DNA of 64,000 bases, from the NCBI RefSeq assembly GCF_001724135.1, contig NZ_MEDS01000009.1:29689-93688 (forward strand), given 5' to 3'. A model generated the notes under the pieces. The model saw only the letters and a list, made by a program, of their open reading frames with translations, did not search any database and had not been told where the DNA came from. Numbering within the stretch: the first letter of the stretch is position 1; the number at the start of each line of letters is the position of its first letter. A program made the translations under genes and the position numbers. Of this stretch, positions 8,211 to 16,814 are shown in pieces. The stretch comes from Comamonas sp. SCN 65-56. GTDB taxonomy: Bacteria; Pseudomonadota; Gammaproteobacteria; Burkholderiales; Burkholderiaceae_C.

Positions 8211-9722
8211 TCAATCTTCGATGAACGCCTGCTTGCGCTTCTTGCCTATGGCCGGCACCATCACCGCCAGCACCATGATCGCTGCGGCCGCCAGCAGACT
8301 GGCGGAGATCGGCCGCGTCACCAGCACGCCCCAATCGCCGCGCGAGATCAGCAGCGCGCGGCGCAGGTTCTCTTCCATCATCGGCCCCAGGATCAGGCCC
8401 AGCAGCAGCGGCGGTGCCTCCAGCTCCAGCTTGTAGAACAGATAGCCGATCAGACCAAACAGCGCCAGCGTCCAGACGTCGAAAACGTTGTTGCTGTTGG
8501 TATAGGCCCCCAGCGCACAGAACAGCACGATGGAGGGGAACAACCAGCGGTAGGGTACGGTGAGCAGCTTGATCCAGATCCCCACCAGCGGCAGATTCAG
8601 GACGACCAGCATCAGGTTGCCAAGCCACATCGAAGCCACCAGCCCCCAGAACAGCTCCGGGTTGCTCGTCATCACCTGCGGCCCGGGCTGGACGTTGTGG
8701 ATGGTCATCGCACCGATCATCAGCGCCATCACCGGGTTGGGCGGGATGCCCAGCGTCAGCATGGGAATGAACGATGCCTGCGCGCCCGCGTTGTTGGCCG
8801 ACTCGGGCGCCGCCACGCCACGGATGTTGCCCTGGCCAAAGGGCAGCTCGCCTTCGCGCAACCGGGTTTTTTTCTCGATCGAATAGGCGGCAAACGAGGA
8901 CAGCACCGCGCCGCCGCCCGGCAGTACGCCGAGCACGCAGCCCAGCGAGGTGCCGCGCAGCATGGCCGGCAGCATGCGGCGAAAGTCCTCGCGCGTGGGC
9001 ATGAGGCCGTTGACCTTGGTGGCAAAGACCTCGCGGTGCTCGGGCGGGCGCGAGAGGTTGGCGATGATCTCGCCATAGCCGAAGATGCCCATCGCAATCG
9101 GCACGAAGTCCACCCCGTCAAAAAGCTCTGGAATGCCGAAGGCAAAACGCACCGTGCCTGAATTCACGTCGGTGCCGACCAGGCCCAGCATCAGGCCGAT
9201 CACCACCATGCCGATCGCCTTGAGCAGCGAACCCGAGGCCAGCACCACCGCGCCGATCATGCCCAGCACCAGCAGCGAAAAATATTCGGCCGGGCCGAAC
9301 TTGAATGCCACCTCGGTCAGTGGCGGCGCGAACGCCGCCAGCATCACCGTGCCCACGCAGCCAGCGATGAAGGAGCCGATGGCCGCCGATGCCAGCGCCG
9401 GCCCGGCGCGGCCGCGGCGGGCCATCTGGTAGCCATCGATCGTCGTCACCACCGACGACACCTCGCCCGGCAGGTTCACGAGGATGGCCGTGGTGGAACC
9501 GCCATATTGCGCGCCATAGTAGATGCCAGCCAGCATGATGAGCGCTGCCACCGGTGGCAACGCGTAGGTGATGGGCAGCAGCATGGCGATGGTCGCCAGC
9601 GGCCCGATGCCGGGCAGCACGCCGATCAGCGTACCGAGAAAGCAGCCAGCGAAGCAATACGCCAGATTCTGCCAGGTGAGCGCAATCGCAAACCCGGTGG
9701 CGAGGTGGCCAAATACATCCAT
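8211..9722 (-). CDS. tctA: Tripartite tricarboxylate transporter large permease TctA
   Basis: This 503-residue inner-membrane protein, with about 11-12 helices, is the large subunit of a TTT transporter (citrate or other carboxylates, ion-driven). Family signatures are clear: GVLPGIGPLATIAMLLP near 38, YYGAQYGGSTTAILVN near 68, GVLPGGGAVLSSF near 266 and the GNIRGVAAPESANNA stretch near 300. The small subunit TctB is immediately upstream (18-base gap). No TctC binding protein is nearby; in Burkholderiales these are commonly scattered. Confidence 0.95.
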   Translation of the reverse strand: MDVFGHLATGFAIALTWQNLAYCFAGCFLGTLIGVLPGIGPLATIAMLLPITYALPPVAALIMLAGIYYGAQYGGSTTAILVNLPGEVSSVVTTIDGYQMARRGRAGPALASAAIGSFIAGCVGTVMLAAFAPPLTEVAFKFGPAEYFSLLVLGMIGAVVLASGSLLKAIGMVVIGLMLGLVGTDVNSGTVRFAFGIPELFDGVDFVPIAMGIFGYGEIIANLSRPPEHREVFATKVNGLMPTREDFRRMLPAMLRGTSLGCVLGVLPGGGAVLSSFAAYSIEKKTRLREGELPFGQGNIRGVAAPESANNAGAQASFIPMLTLGIPPNPVMALMIGAMTIHNVQPGPQVMTSNPELFWGLVASMWLGNLMLVVLNLPLVGIWIKLLTVPYRWLFPSIVLFCALGAYTNSNNVFDVWTLALFGLIGYLFYKLELEAPPLLLGLILGPMMEENLRRALLISRGDWGVLVTRPISASLLAAAAIMVLAVMVPAIGKKRKQAFIED

Positions 9723-9740
9723 CGTGCGCCTCGTGCCGGC

Positions 9741-10229
9741 TCAGGCAGAGAGAAAGCCGGGCCACATCGGCAGCGGCATGCCCAGTGCCAGCACAAAGAC
9801 CAGATAGCAGCCGAGCGCCAGCACGGTAGCCAGCAGCAGCGATTGCCTCAGGCTGAATTCATCGCCCGCCATGCTCGACACCACCGTCAGCCCGTAAATC
9901 GCCACCACCATGCCCAGGGCCGGTACATGCAGCGCAGGAAAACCCGCCAGCAACAGGCCGAACACCAGATTGCCACCCAGCACGAAGATGACCGGCTTCC
10001 AAGCCCAGGCACCGAAGCGCCCACCGCCCTCAGTCTCTATCACCAGGGCCTTGAACAGGATGAGCACGCCGAGCACCGCCATCAGGATGCCCACCAGCAA
10101 CGGGAAATACCCCGGGCCCATGGTCGCGGCCGTGCCCAGCGGGTACATCGTCGCGCCCCAGGAAAAGGCCGTGCCCAGCGCCAGGAACAACAGGCCCGCG
10201 AAAAAATCCTTCTCGTTCTTGATCTTCAC
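9741..10229 (-). CDS. tctB: Tripartite tricarboxylate transporter small permease TctB
   Basis: The 162-residue protein has four hydrophobic segments and the TctB N-terminal pattern KDFFAGLLFLALGTAF followed by YPLGTAATMGPGYFP (29-43), which is the most conserved part of the family. First gene of the tctBA pair. A purine-rich GGAGACAT region just before the start serves as the ribosome site. It acts with TctA in the inner membrane. Confidence 0.93.
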   Translation of the reverse strand: MKIKNEKDFFAGLLFLALGTAFSWGATMYPLGTAATMGPGYFPLLVGILMAVLGVLILFKALVIETEGGGRFGAWAWKPVIFVLGGNLVFGLLLAGFPALHVPALGMVVAIYGLTVVSSMAGDEFSLRQSLLLATVLALGCYLVFVLALGMPLPMWPGFLSA

Positions 10230-10303
10230 CGATGTCTCCTTCTGGTGCCCGGGGTGGCGCGGCGCTCAGGCTGCGGCACACAGGCACAAAGGACAAGCAG
10301 AAT

Positions 10304-12118
10304 TCATTCCAGCGGCGGCGTGGTGGCCACCACCTCGTCCACCGTCGTCACGCCTTCCGCTGCGCGCAGGGCGCCTGCCAGGCGCAACTGGCGCATGCCG
10401 TCGCTCACCGCCTGGCGGCGCAGCGCGTCGATTGACGGGCTTTGCGAAATTTTCTCGCGCAGGCCTTCGGTCACGGTGAGCAGCTCATAGATGCCCATGC
10501 GCCCGCGAAAACCCGTCATGCGGCACTCCACGCAGCCCACCGGGCGGTAGGCGCGATAGCCGCCGCTGAGCTTCCAGGGCTTGATGAGCTCGGCAATTTC
10601 CGCCGGGTCGGCTTCGCGGTCACGCCGTCGGCAATTGACGCACAGTGTGCGCACCAGGCGCTGCGCCAGCACACCCAGCAACGTGGCGTTGATCAGGTAA
10701 TACGGCACACCGAGCTCCATCAGACGCGTGATCGCGCTGGGCGCGTCGTTGGTGTGCAGTGTGCTGAACACCAGGTGGCCGGTGAGCGCCGCCTGGATCG
10801 CCATCTCGGCGGTTTCCAGGTCGCGGATTTCGCCCACCATGATGATGTCCGGGTCCTGACGCATCAGCGCGCGCAGGCCCTCGGCAAAGGTGAAGTCGAT
10901 CTGCGGTTGCACCTGCGTCTGGTTGAAGCTCGCCTCGATCATCTCGATCGGGTCTTCGACGGTGCTGACGTTCACCTCTTCCGTCGCCACGCGCTTGAGC
11001 GTGGAGTACAAGGTCGTCGTTTTGCCTGATCCCGTCGGGCCCGTGACCAGAATCACGCCATGCGGTCGCCCTACCAGCTGCTGCCAGCGCTCGGCATCGT
11101 GCGGCGCGAAGCCCAGCGCATCCAGGTCCTTGACGGTGTTGTCCGGATCGAAAATGCGCATCACCATCTTCTCGCCGAAGGCCGTGGGCAAGGTGGAGAG
11201 GCGCATTTCCACCTCTTCGCCACCGGGGTTGCGCGTCTTGATGCGGCCGTCTTGCGGGCGGCGCTTTTCGACCACGTCCATGCGCCCGAGCAGCTTGATG
11301 CGCGCCACCATCGCGTTGAGCACGCCGATCGGGATCTGGTAGACCGTGTGCAACACGCCGTCGATGCGAAAGCGGATCACGCCCTGCTCGCGCCGCGGCT
11401 CCATGTGGATGTCGCTGGCGCGCTGGTCGAACGCGTACTGCCAGAGCCAGTCGACCACGCGGACCACGCCCTGGTCGTTGGCGTCCAGCTGCTTGTTGTT
11501 GCGCCCCAGCTCGACGAGCTGCTCGAAACTGCTGCCGCCGGCATTGCCACCACTTTTTTGCGCTGCACGCACCGACTTGGCAAGCGCATAGAACTCGGCG
11601 GTATAGCGCTTGATATCCTCCGGGTTTGATAGCACGCGGCGCACGCTGCGCTTGGTCTGGCGCTCTACTTCACCGACCCAATCGGCGATGAAGGGCTCGG
11701 CCGTGGCAACGACGATCTCGCTATTGGAAACCTGCACCGGCAGGATCTTGTGGCGCTCGGCGTAGCTCGCGCTCATGGCCTCGGCCACACGCCCCGCGTC
11801 CACCTTGAGCGGATCGATGCGCAAAAACGGCAGGCCGCAGCGCGGCGCGATGGTCTCGGTCAGCAACTCGGTGCCCAGCCGCTTGCCGTCGCTCTCGCGC
11901 GCCATGGCGACGCTGGCCAGGCGCACCAGCGGGTGCTGGCTGCTCTCGGCGCTGGAGCAGCGCTCGATCGTGCGCTCGGCTTGCGCGGCGGAGATCACGC
12001 CATCCTCGCGCAGCCATTCGACGATCTGGCGCCACTGCAGCGGGCCATGAGCGCTGGCGCGATGAGGTGCAGGATGCGGGGCGGCGGAGGCGGATGTCAT
12101 GGCGCTATGGTGCCGCAA
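10304..12118 (-). CDS. GspE/PilB-family secretion ATPase (orphan)
   Basis: This 604-residue AAA-type ATPase powers type II secretion or type IV pilus assembly. It has an N-terminal GspE domain (about 70-175), then the core: Walker A GPTGSGKTT (360-368), Asp box near 389, Walker B DPDIIMVGEIRD near 427, His box STLHTND near 459. The zinc-binding tetracysteine is present (CVNC and CVEC, about 40 residues apart). No pilin, GspF or secretin gene is adjacent, so its machine is encoded elsewhere. The start may be the second ATG at 12100. Confidence 0.9.
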   Translation of the reverse strand: MRHHSAMTSASAAPHPAPHRASAHGPLQWRQIVEWLREDGVISAAQAERTIERCSSAESSQHPLVRLASVAMARESDGKRLGTELLTETIAPRCGLPFLRIDPLKVDAGRVAEAMSASYAERHKILPVQVSNSEIVVATAEPFIADWVGEVERQTKRSVRRVLSNPEDIKRYTAEFYALAKSVRAAQKSGGNAGGSSFEQLVELGRNNKQLDANDQGVVRVVDWLWQYAFDQRASDIHMEPRREQGVIRFRIDGVLHTVYQIPIGVLNAMVARIKLLGRMDVVEKRRPQDGRIKTRNPGGEEVEMRLSTLPTAFGEKMVMRIFDPDNTVKDLDALGFAPHDAERWQQLVGRPHGVILVTGPTGSGKTTTLYSTLKRVATEEVNVSTVEDPIEMIEASFNQTQVQPQIDFTFAEGLRALMRQDPDIIMVGEIRDLETAEMAIQAALTGHLVFSTLHTNDAPSAITRLMELGVPYYLINATLLGVLAQRLVRTLCVNCRRRDREADPAEIAELIKPWKLSGGYRAYRPVGCVECRMTGFRGRMGIYELLTVTEGLREKISQSPSIDALRRQAVSDGMRQLRLAGALRAAEGVTTVDEVVATTPPLE

Positions 12119-12121
12119 AAA

Positions 12122-12883
12122 TCAATCGGCGACGGGTTTGAAACTGCGCAACCACTTGCGCGCAGGCAAACCCCAGCGCTCTTCGATCCCGGCCGCACGC
12201 TCGAGCAGCAGTGCCCGCCTGGGCCGCGAGGGCGTGCGCTGCGCGAGCACGATGGTGTTGCCCTCGCGCGTCGGCTTGAAGGCCCAGACGGCCTCTTGAC
12301 CAAACGCCTCGGCGATGCGCGCGACGCTTTGCTCATAGTGGTTCGTTCGGCCAAACAGGTTCACCGTCATGCATCCCTCATCCGTCAACACCGCACGGGC
12401 GTCACGGTAGAAGTCCACGCTGTCGAGCACCGGCGCGGCTGCATCGTCGTCGTACATGTCCACGGCCAGTGCGTCTATCGTTGCCAGATGCCCGACCTGG
12501 CGGATCTCGGTACCGGCATCGCCCTGCACCACTGCCATGCGCGGTCCGTCGGGCGGCAGCTTGAACCAGCTGCGGCAGACATGAACCACCTGCGGATTGA
12601 GCTCCACTGCCGTGGTGCGCATGCGCAGCTTCTTCCAGCAGAACTTGGTGATGGCGCCCGCGCCCAGACCGAGCTGCATCGCGCGGCGTTTTGCAACGCT
12701 GTCAGGCTCGACGAACAGCAGCCAGGCCATCATGCGCTGCACGTATTCGAGCGCGATGTCGTACGGAGCGTCGACGCGCATTGCGCCTTGCACCCACGGC
12801 GTGGCCAGGTGCAGATAGCGCAGCTCGCCATCGTCGGAAATGTTCACCTCGGGCAGCTGCAGCGAGCGTTTGGCTGGAGACAT
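12122..12883 (-). CDS. Spermidine-synthase-like SAM-dependent methyltransferase
   Basis: The 253-residue protein has a Rossmann methyltransferase core: LGLGAGAITKFCWK (about 73-86) as the SAM-binding loop, an acidic VELNPQV after strand 2, and an ALAVDMYDDDAAAP loop where spermidine synthases carry the active site. It probably belongs to the spermidine synthase-like family without proven aminopropyl transfer. Start at 12883 is chosen because its ATG overlaps the stop of the glycosylase gene (TGATG), implying coupled translation. Confidence 0.82.
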   Translation of the reverse strand: MSPAKRSLQLPEVNISDDGELRYLHLATPWVQGAMRVDAPYDIALEYVQRMMAWLLFVEPDSVAKRRAMQLGLGAGAITKFCWKKLRMRTTAVELNPQVVHVCRSWFKLPPDGPRMAVVQGDAGTEIRQVGHLATIDALAVDMYDDDAAAPVLDSVDFYRDARAVLTDEGCMTVNLFGRTNHYEQSVARIAEAFGQEAVWAFKPTREGNTIVLAQRTPSRPRRALLLERAAGIEERWGLPARKWLRSFKPVAD

Positions 12884-13419
12884 CAGAGCAGATCCCATCG
12901 TCGAAAGGCCTCGCCCCAGGCTTCGCACTTGCGCGCAAAACTCCATGAGGCATTGGCCGGGCTGGTTGAAGGCAGGCGCAGCGATGCGACGGGTGCATCC
13001 GCCGCCAGCCCCATGCTGGCGCGCACCTGCCTGGCGCGTGCAAAACTCTCCCCGCCATTGTGCGCAAGCCCGGCCAAGCGCGGCAGGCGCGCATGCAGCG
13101 CGGCAAAATCGTTGAGCCGTGCATTGCGTATGCTGGTATCGAGGCTGCCTTCGCGTTCACAGACGGCATACACGTCCCAAATCCCCAACCCGCGCGCCAG
13201 CACCCAGTCGCATCGCGCCGCGTAGTCGTGTGCCGCAGGCAGGGGATACGCCGGCCAAAGCGCCGACAACAGTCGCCAGAACTGGTTCTGCGGATGGCCG
13301 TAGTACTGCTGCGCGCGCAGCGACGCCACGCCGGGAAAACTGCCGAGAATCAACACGCGCGTATGGGGGCTCACCAAGGGAGGCAGGCCGGTAAGGACGG
13401 ATTCGGACGCCGACATCAA
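12883..13419 (-). CDS. Hypoxanthine-DNA glycosylase (UDG family 6)
   Basis: The 178-residue protein resembles family-6 uracil-DNA-glycosylase-fold enzymes that remove deoxyinosine (hypoxanthine). Motif 1 VLILGSFPGVAS (about 23-34), PQNQFWRLL (43-51) and motif 2 LPSTSPAN (about 149-156) are all present. These enzymes start base-excision repair of deaminated adenine. It shares a TGATG overlap with the methyltransferase gene downstream; a functional link is not known. Confidence 0.88.
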   Translation of the reverse strand: MMSASESVLTGLPPLVSPHTRVLILGSFPGVASLRAQQYYGHPQNQFWRLLSALWPAYPLPAAHDYAARCDWVLARGLGIWDVYAVCEREGSLDTSIRNARLNDFAALHARLPRLAGLAHNGGESFARARQVRASMGLAADAPVASLRLPSTSPANASWSFARKCEAWGEAFRRWDLL

Positions 13420-13468
13420 GCGCCGTTTGTACTACGGAGGCGCGACGCCCCCTGAACGGCGCTTCGCT

Positions 13469-14032
13469 TCACGGCGCCGGCCGCAGCAGGCGCACCGGCA
13501 GCGCCGTGCCACGCGGCATGTCGCCGCGGCCCTTGGCCGAATCCATGTCCACCGCCCAGGCATGCTGCACCTTGAGCTCATCCCCACCTTTGCCGCCGCG
13601 TGCCGCGTTCTCGTAGGCATAGGGGTTAACCGCGCCGGCATTCACGCTGCTGGTGCCCGTCCAGTGCCAGCCCCCGGGGGCATTGGGAAACAGCACCGGG
13701 TCCACCGCCGGCGGATGGGCGCTGCGGTCCACCAGGCGGCGCAACTCGGCCACGCGCGGCAGACGCCAGCGCACGCCGTCGGCCTTCCAGCGCTGCGTGG
13801 CGAGCGCCTTGGCCTGCGCGTAGGTCAGCAGTCTCGCGCGGCCGGTGCAGGTTTTGCCGTCCCAATGCATGCCCTCGACACAGCGCGGCCAGGCAATCTT
13901 TGCGCGCGTATCGATCACCAGCGCACCATCGGCATGAACCCTGGCGGGCGCGCTCGTCTGCGCCGCCGCCGCCCCCGCCAGCAGCAGCCCGCCCGCAGCC
14001 AGGGCACAGTTCAGAAAAAAGCGCATGGACAT
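13469..14032 (-). CDS. Exported DUF1566-domain protein
   Basis: With the ATG at 14032 the protein is 187 residues and begins with a signal peptide (hydrophobic FFLNCALAAGGLLLAGAAAAQ, cleaved after AAAQ). The rest is a DUF1566-type domain with TYAQAKAL, WRLPRVAELRRLVD and GWHWTGTSS motifs, the pattern of a small lectin-like fold found in periplasmic and surface proteins. The longer upstream frame has no signal-like sense and is rejected. Divergent from the MFS gene downstream in plus coordinates. Confidence 0.82.
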   Translation of the reverse strand: MSMRFFLNCALAAGGLLLAGAAAAQTSAPARVHADGALVIDTRAKIAWPRCVEGMHWDGKTCTGRARLLTYAQAKALATQRWKADGVRWRLPRVAELRRLVDRSAHPPAVDPVLFPNAPGGWHWTGTSSVNAGAVNPYAYENAARGGKGGDELKVQHAWAVDMDSAKGRGDMPRGTALPVRLLRPAP

Positions 14033-14178
14033 GGCACCCCCATAGGGCAATTGTGCGGTGTCGCCACCCATTCCGACAGCCGGAAATGCCGAGAAAACCA
14101 AGGGTAAACCCGAGGATGTTGCCCTGCCTTCCGCCGTGGCGACAGCGCAAGGCCGGCCGGCTGCGGACAATCGCGCCG

Positions 14179-15390
14179 ATGCCTTCCTCCCCATTCCTGC
14201 GCATGGCGCTGATTCTCGGCCTGCTGTCCGCCATAGGCCCCTTTGCCATCGACATGTACCTGCCGGCGCTGCCGGACATCGGTGCGAGCCTGCACGCCGA
14301 GGTCGGCCCGGTGCAGTGGAGCTTGACCGCCTTCTTTCTGGCGCTGGGCGTAGGGCAGGTGGTTTACGGCCCGGTATCGGACATGCTCGGGCGCAAGCCG
14401 CCGCTGTACTTCGGGCTCGCGCTGTTTGTGCTGACCAGCATTGCCTGCGCCCTCACCAGCGATATCCGCATGCTGGTGCTGCTGCGCTTTCTGCAGGGCC
14501 TCGGTGCGGCTGCGGGTACGGTCATCCCGCGCGCCGTGGTACGCGATCTGCACACTGGCCACGAAGCCGCGCGCTTGATGTCCCTGCTGATGCTGGTGTT
14601 CAGCGTCTCGCCGCTGCTGGCGCCACTCATAGGCAGCGGCGTGATTGCGCTCACCGGCTGGCGCGGCGTGTTCTGGGTGGTGGCGCTGCTGGGTGTGGCG
14701 GGTGCGCTCATGGTGCGGCGTACGCTGCCGGAAACCCTGGCCCCCGAGAACCGCCACGCCGGCACGCTTGCCAACGCCGCGCGGGCCTATGGCGTACTGC
14801 TGCGCGATGTGCACTATCTCGGCTTGGTGGGCATAGGCAGTTTCACGATGGCGGGTTTTTTCGTCTTCCTGGCCGGTTCACCGTTTGTCTTCATCAACCA
14901 CTACGGGTTGACGCCGGTGCAGTACAGCTTGGCGTTCTCCATCAACGCTGCCGCATTCTTCGTCAGCGCGCAGTTCACCGCGCGGCTAGGGCGGCGCTTC
15001 GGCCTGGAGCCCGTCACCGTCTGGGCCGCGAGCGGCGCGGGGGTGATGATGGTGCTGCTGCTGGCCTACTACCTGCTGGGCGGCGATGGCATGTGGGTAT
15101 TGCTGACCTGCTACTTCATTGCCAGTGGCTGCATGGGGCTGGTGATTCCCACCACCTCGGTACTGGCGCTGGACGATCACGGTCCGATCGCCGGTACCGC
15201 CTCGGCCCTGATGGGCACGCTGCAGATGCTGATCGGCACAGTGGCGATGGCCGTTGCCGGCCTGTTTGCCACCGGCGATCCGCTGCCCATGGTGATTGGC
15301 ATGGCGACGGGTGCGCTGATCGGGGTGCTGCTGACCTGGATCACGTTCCGCCACCGTCCGCAGGCGCTGGCCAAGGCGGGACCGGCGTGA
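14179..15390 (+). CDS. Bcr/CflA-family drug resistance MFS transporter
   Basis: This 403-residue, 12-helix major facilitator is of the Bcr/CflA type (proton-driven efflux of small drugs or metabolites). The helix-1 DMYLPALPDIG signature (about 22-32) and the loop 2-3 motif GPVSDMLGRKPPL (about 67-79) are diagnostic. The start is chosen at MPSSPFL; the upstream frame overlaps the divergent DUF1566 gene. Its stop overlaps the GTG start of the next exporter, so the two are co-translated. Confidence 0.92.
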   Translation: MPSSPFLRMALILGLLSAIGPFAIDMYLPALPDIGASLHAEVGPVQWSLTAFFLALGVGQVVYGPVSDMLGRKPPLYFGLALFVLTSIACALTSDIRMLVLLRFLQGLGAAAGTVIPRAVVRDLHTGHEAARLMSLLMLVFSVSPLLAPLIGSGVIALTGWRGVFWVVALLGVAGALMVRRTLPETLAPENRHAGTLANAARAYGVLLRDVHYLGLVGIGSFTMAGFFVFLAGSPFVFINHYGLTPVQYSLAFSINAAAFFVSAQFTARLGRRFGLEPVTVWAASGAGVMMVLLLAYYLLGGDGMWVLLTCYFIASGCMGLVIPTTSVLALDDHGPIAGTASALMGTLQMLIGTVAMAVAGLFATGDPLPMVIGMATGALIGVLLTWITFRHRPQALAKAGPA

Positions 15391-16772
15391 ACACACCGGT
15401 GCCGGATGGCTTGAGCGAGCCGCAACGCTCGCGCGCGATGCGGGTGATCGTGCTCGGGCTGACGCTCGCGGTGCTCGATACCAGCATCGTCAACCTGGCA
15501 CTACCCGATATTGCGCGCGAGCTGCGCATGAATGCGGCGCAAAGTGTGTGGGTGGTCAACGCCTACCAGCTCGCCACCCTGGTGTCGCTGTTGCCGCTGG
15601 CAGCCATCGGCGAGCGCATCGGCTACAGGCGCGTGTACCGCGCCGGCATGCTGCTGTTTGCACTCGCCTCGATCGCGGCCATGCTGGCTACCAGCATGGG
15701 CACGCTGATTGCTGCGCGAGCCCTGCAGGGGCTGGGCGCATCGGGCATCATGGCGGTGAACTCCGCGCTGGTACGGCTCATCTATCCCGCCGATCGCCTG
15801 GGCCGAGGCATGGCGCTCAACTCGCTGGTGGTGGCCGTCTCAGCCATGGCGGGGCCCACGGTGTCGGCGCTGATTCTGTCGGTCGCCAGCTGGCCCTGGC
15901 TGTTCGCGCTCAACCTGCCGCTGGGCGTGCTGGCCTGGGAGCGCGCCGGGCGCGTGCTGCCGCGCAATCCTGCAAGCAGCACGCCCGCCGCGCGTTTTTC
16001 CTTGCTGGACGTGCTGCTGAACGCAGCCATGTTCGGTCTGTTGTTCCTGGGCAGCGCCGAGCTGACGCAGCGCGGCGGTGACATGCAAGCGCCTGTGATC
16101 TCGGGCTGGTGGCTGCTCGCCGCCGGGCTGGCCGTGGGCGCGGTGCATCTACGGCGCCAGTGGTCTCTCGCCGTGCCGCTGGTGCCAGTCGACCTGCTGC
16201 GCATCCCGGTGTTCGCGCTCTCCATGGGTGCGTCGATTGGCGCCTTCTGCGCACAGATGTTGAGCTTTCTCGCGCTTCCGTTTTTATTGCTGCAGACGCA
16301 CGGCCAGAGCCACTTGCAGGCTGGTTTGCTGATTACCGCCTGGCCGCTGGCCACAGCCATCGTCGCGCCGATTGCGGGGCGTCTGATCGGGCGCTTTCAC
16401 GACGGCATGCTGGGCGGCCTGGGCATGGCGGTGTTTGCCTGCGGCCTCACCGCACTCTCGCTCATGCCCGTGCAGGCAGGCAACCTCGACGTCGCCTGGC
16501 GCATGGCATTGGCAGGTGCGGGGTTCGCGCTGTTTCAATCGCCCAACAACCACACCATTGTGTCTTCCGCTCCGCTGCACCGCAGCGGCGGTGCCAGCGG
16601 CATGCTGGGTACGGCGCGCCTGACCGGCCAGACGCTGGGCGCAGTCATCCTTGCCGCCCTCTTCTCGCTGTATCCCGGGCACGACGGCCGTGCGGAATCG
16701 CTGGGGCTGCTGCTGGCCGCCGGCTTTGCCGTGGCCTCGGGCATCTGCAGCTCACTGCGCGTGCGGACGTGA
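15387..16772 (+). CDS. DHA2-family MFS exporter
   Basis: A 461-residue exporter of the EmrB/QacA (DHA2) type with about 14 hydrophobic segments. Motif C-like LDTSIVNLALPDIARE sits in helix 1 and motif A-like IGERIGYRRVYRAG in loop 2-3. It begins with GTG at 15387, overlapping the TGA of the Bcr/CflA gene by four bases (GTGA). The two exporters thus form an operon, an unusual pairing that may handle related compounds. Substrate unknown. The hairpin at 16771-16803 follows. Confidence 0.9.
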   Translation: MNTPVPDGLSEPQRSRAMRVIVLGLTLAVLDTSIVNLALPDIARELRMNAAQSVWVVNAYQLATLVSLLPLAAIGERIGYRRVYRAGMLLFALASIAAMLATSMGTLIAARALQGLGASGIMAVNSALVRLIYPADRLGRGMALNSLVVAVSAMAGPTVSALILSVASWPWLFALNLPLGVLAWERAGRVLPRNPASSTPAARFSLLDVLLNAAMFGLLFLGSAELTQRGGDMQAPVISGWWLLAAGLAVGAVHLRRQWSLAVPLVPVDLLRIPVFALSMGASIGAFCAQMLSFLALPFLLLQTHGQSHLQAGLLITAWPLATAIVAPIAGRLIGRFHDGMLGGLGMAVFACGLTALSLMPVQAGNLDVAWRMALAGAGFALFQSPNNHTIVSSAPLHRSGGASGMLGTARLTGQTLGAVILAALFSLYPGHDGRAESLGLLLAAGFAVASGICSSLRVRT

Positions 16773-16803
16773 AAAGTCCCTGCGCCCTGTGGCGGCGCAG
16801 GGC
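16771..16803. terminator. Bidirectional hairpin between convergent genes
   Basis: Perfect 9-bp arms CCCTGCGCC (16778-16786) and GGCGCAGGG (16794-16802) with a 7-base loop. On the minus strand the hairpin is followed by ACTTTTC, making it a good intrinsic terminator for the minus-strand lipoprotein gene; it can also stop the plus-strand MFS transcript. Confidence 0.75.
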
Positions 16804-16814
16804 TTGCACCACGA

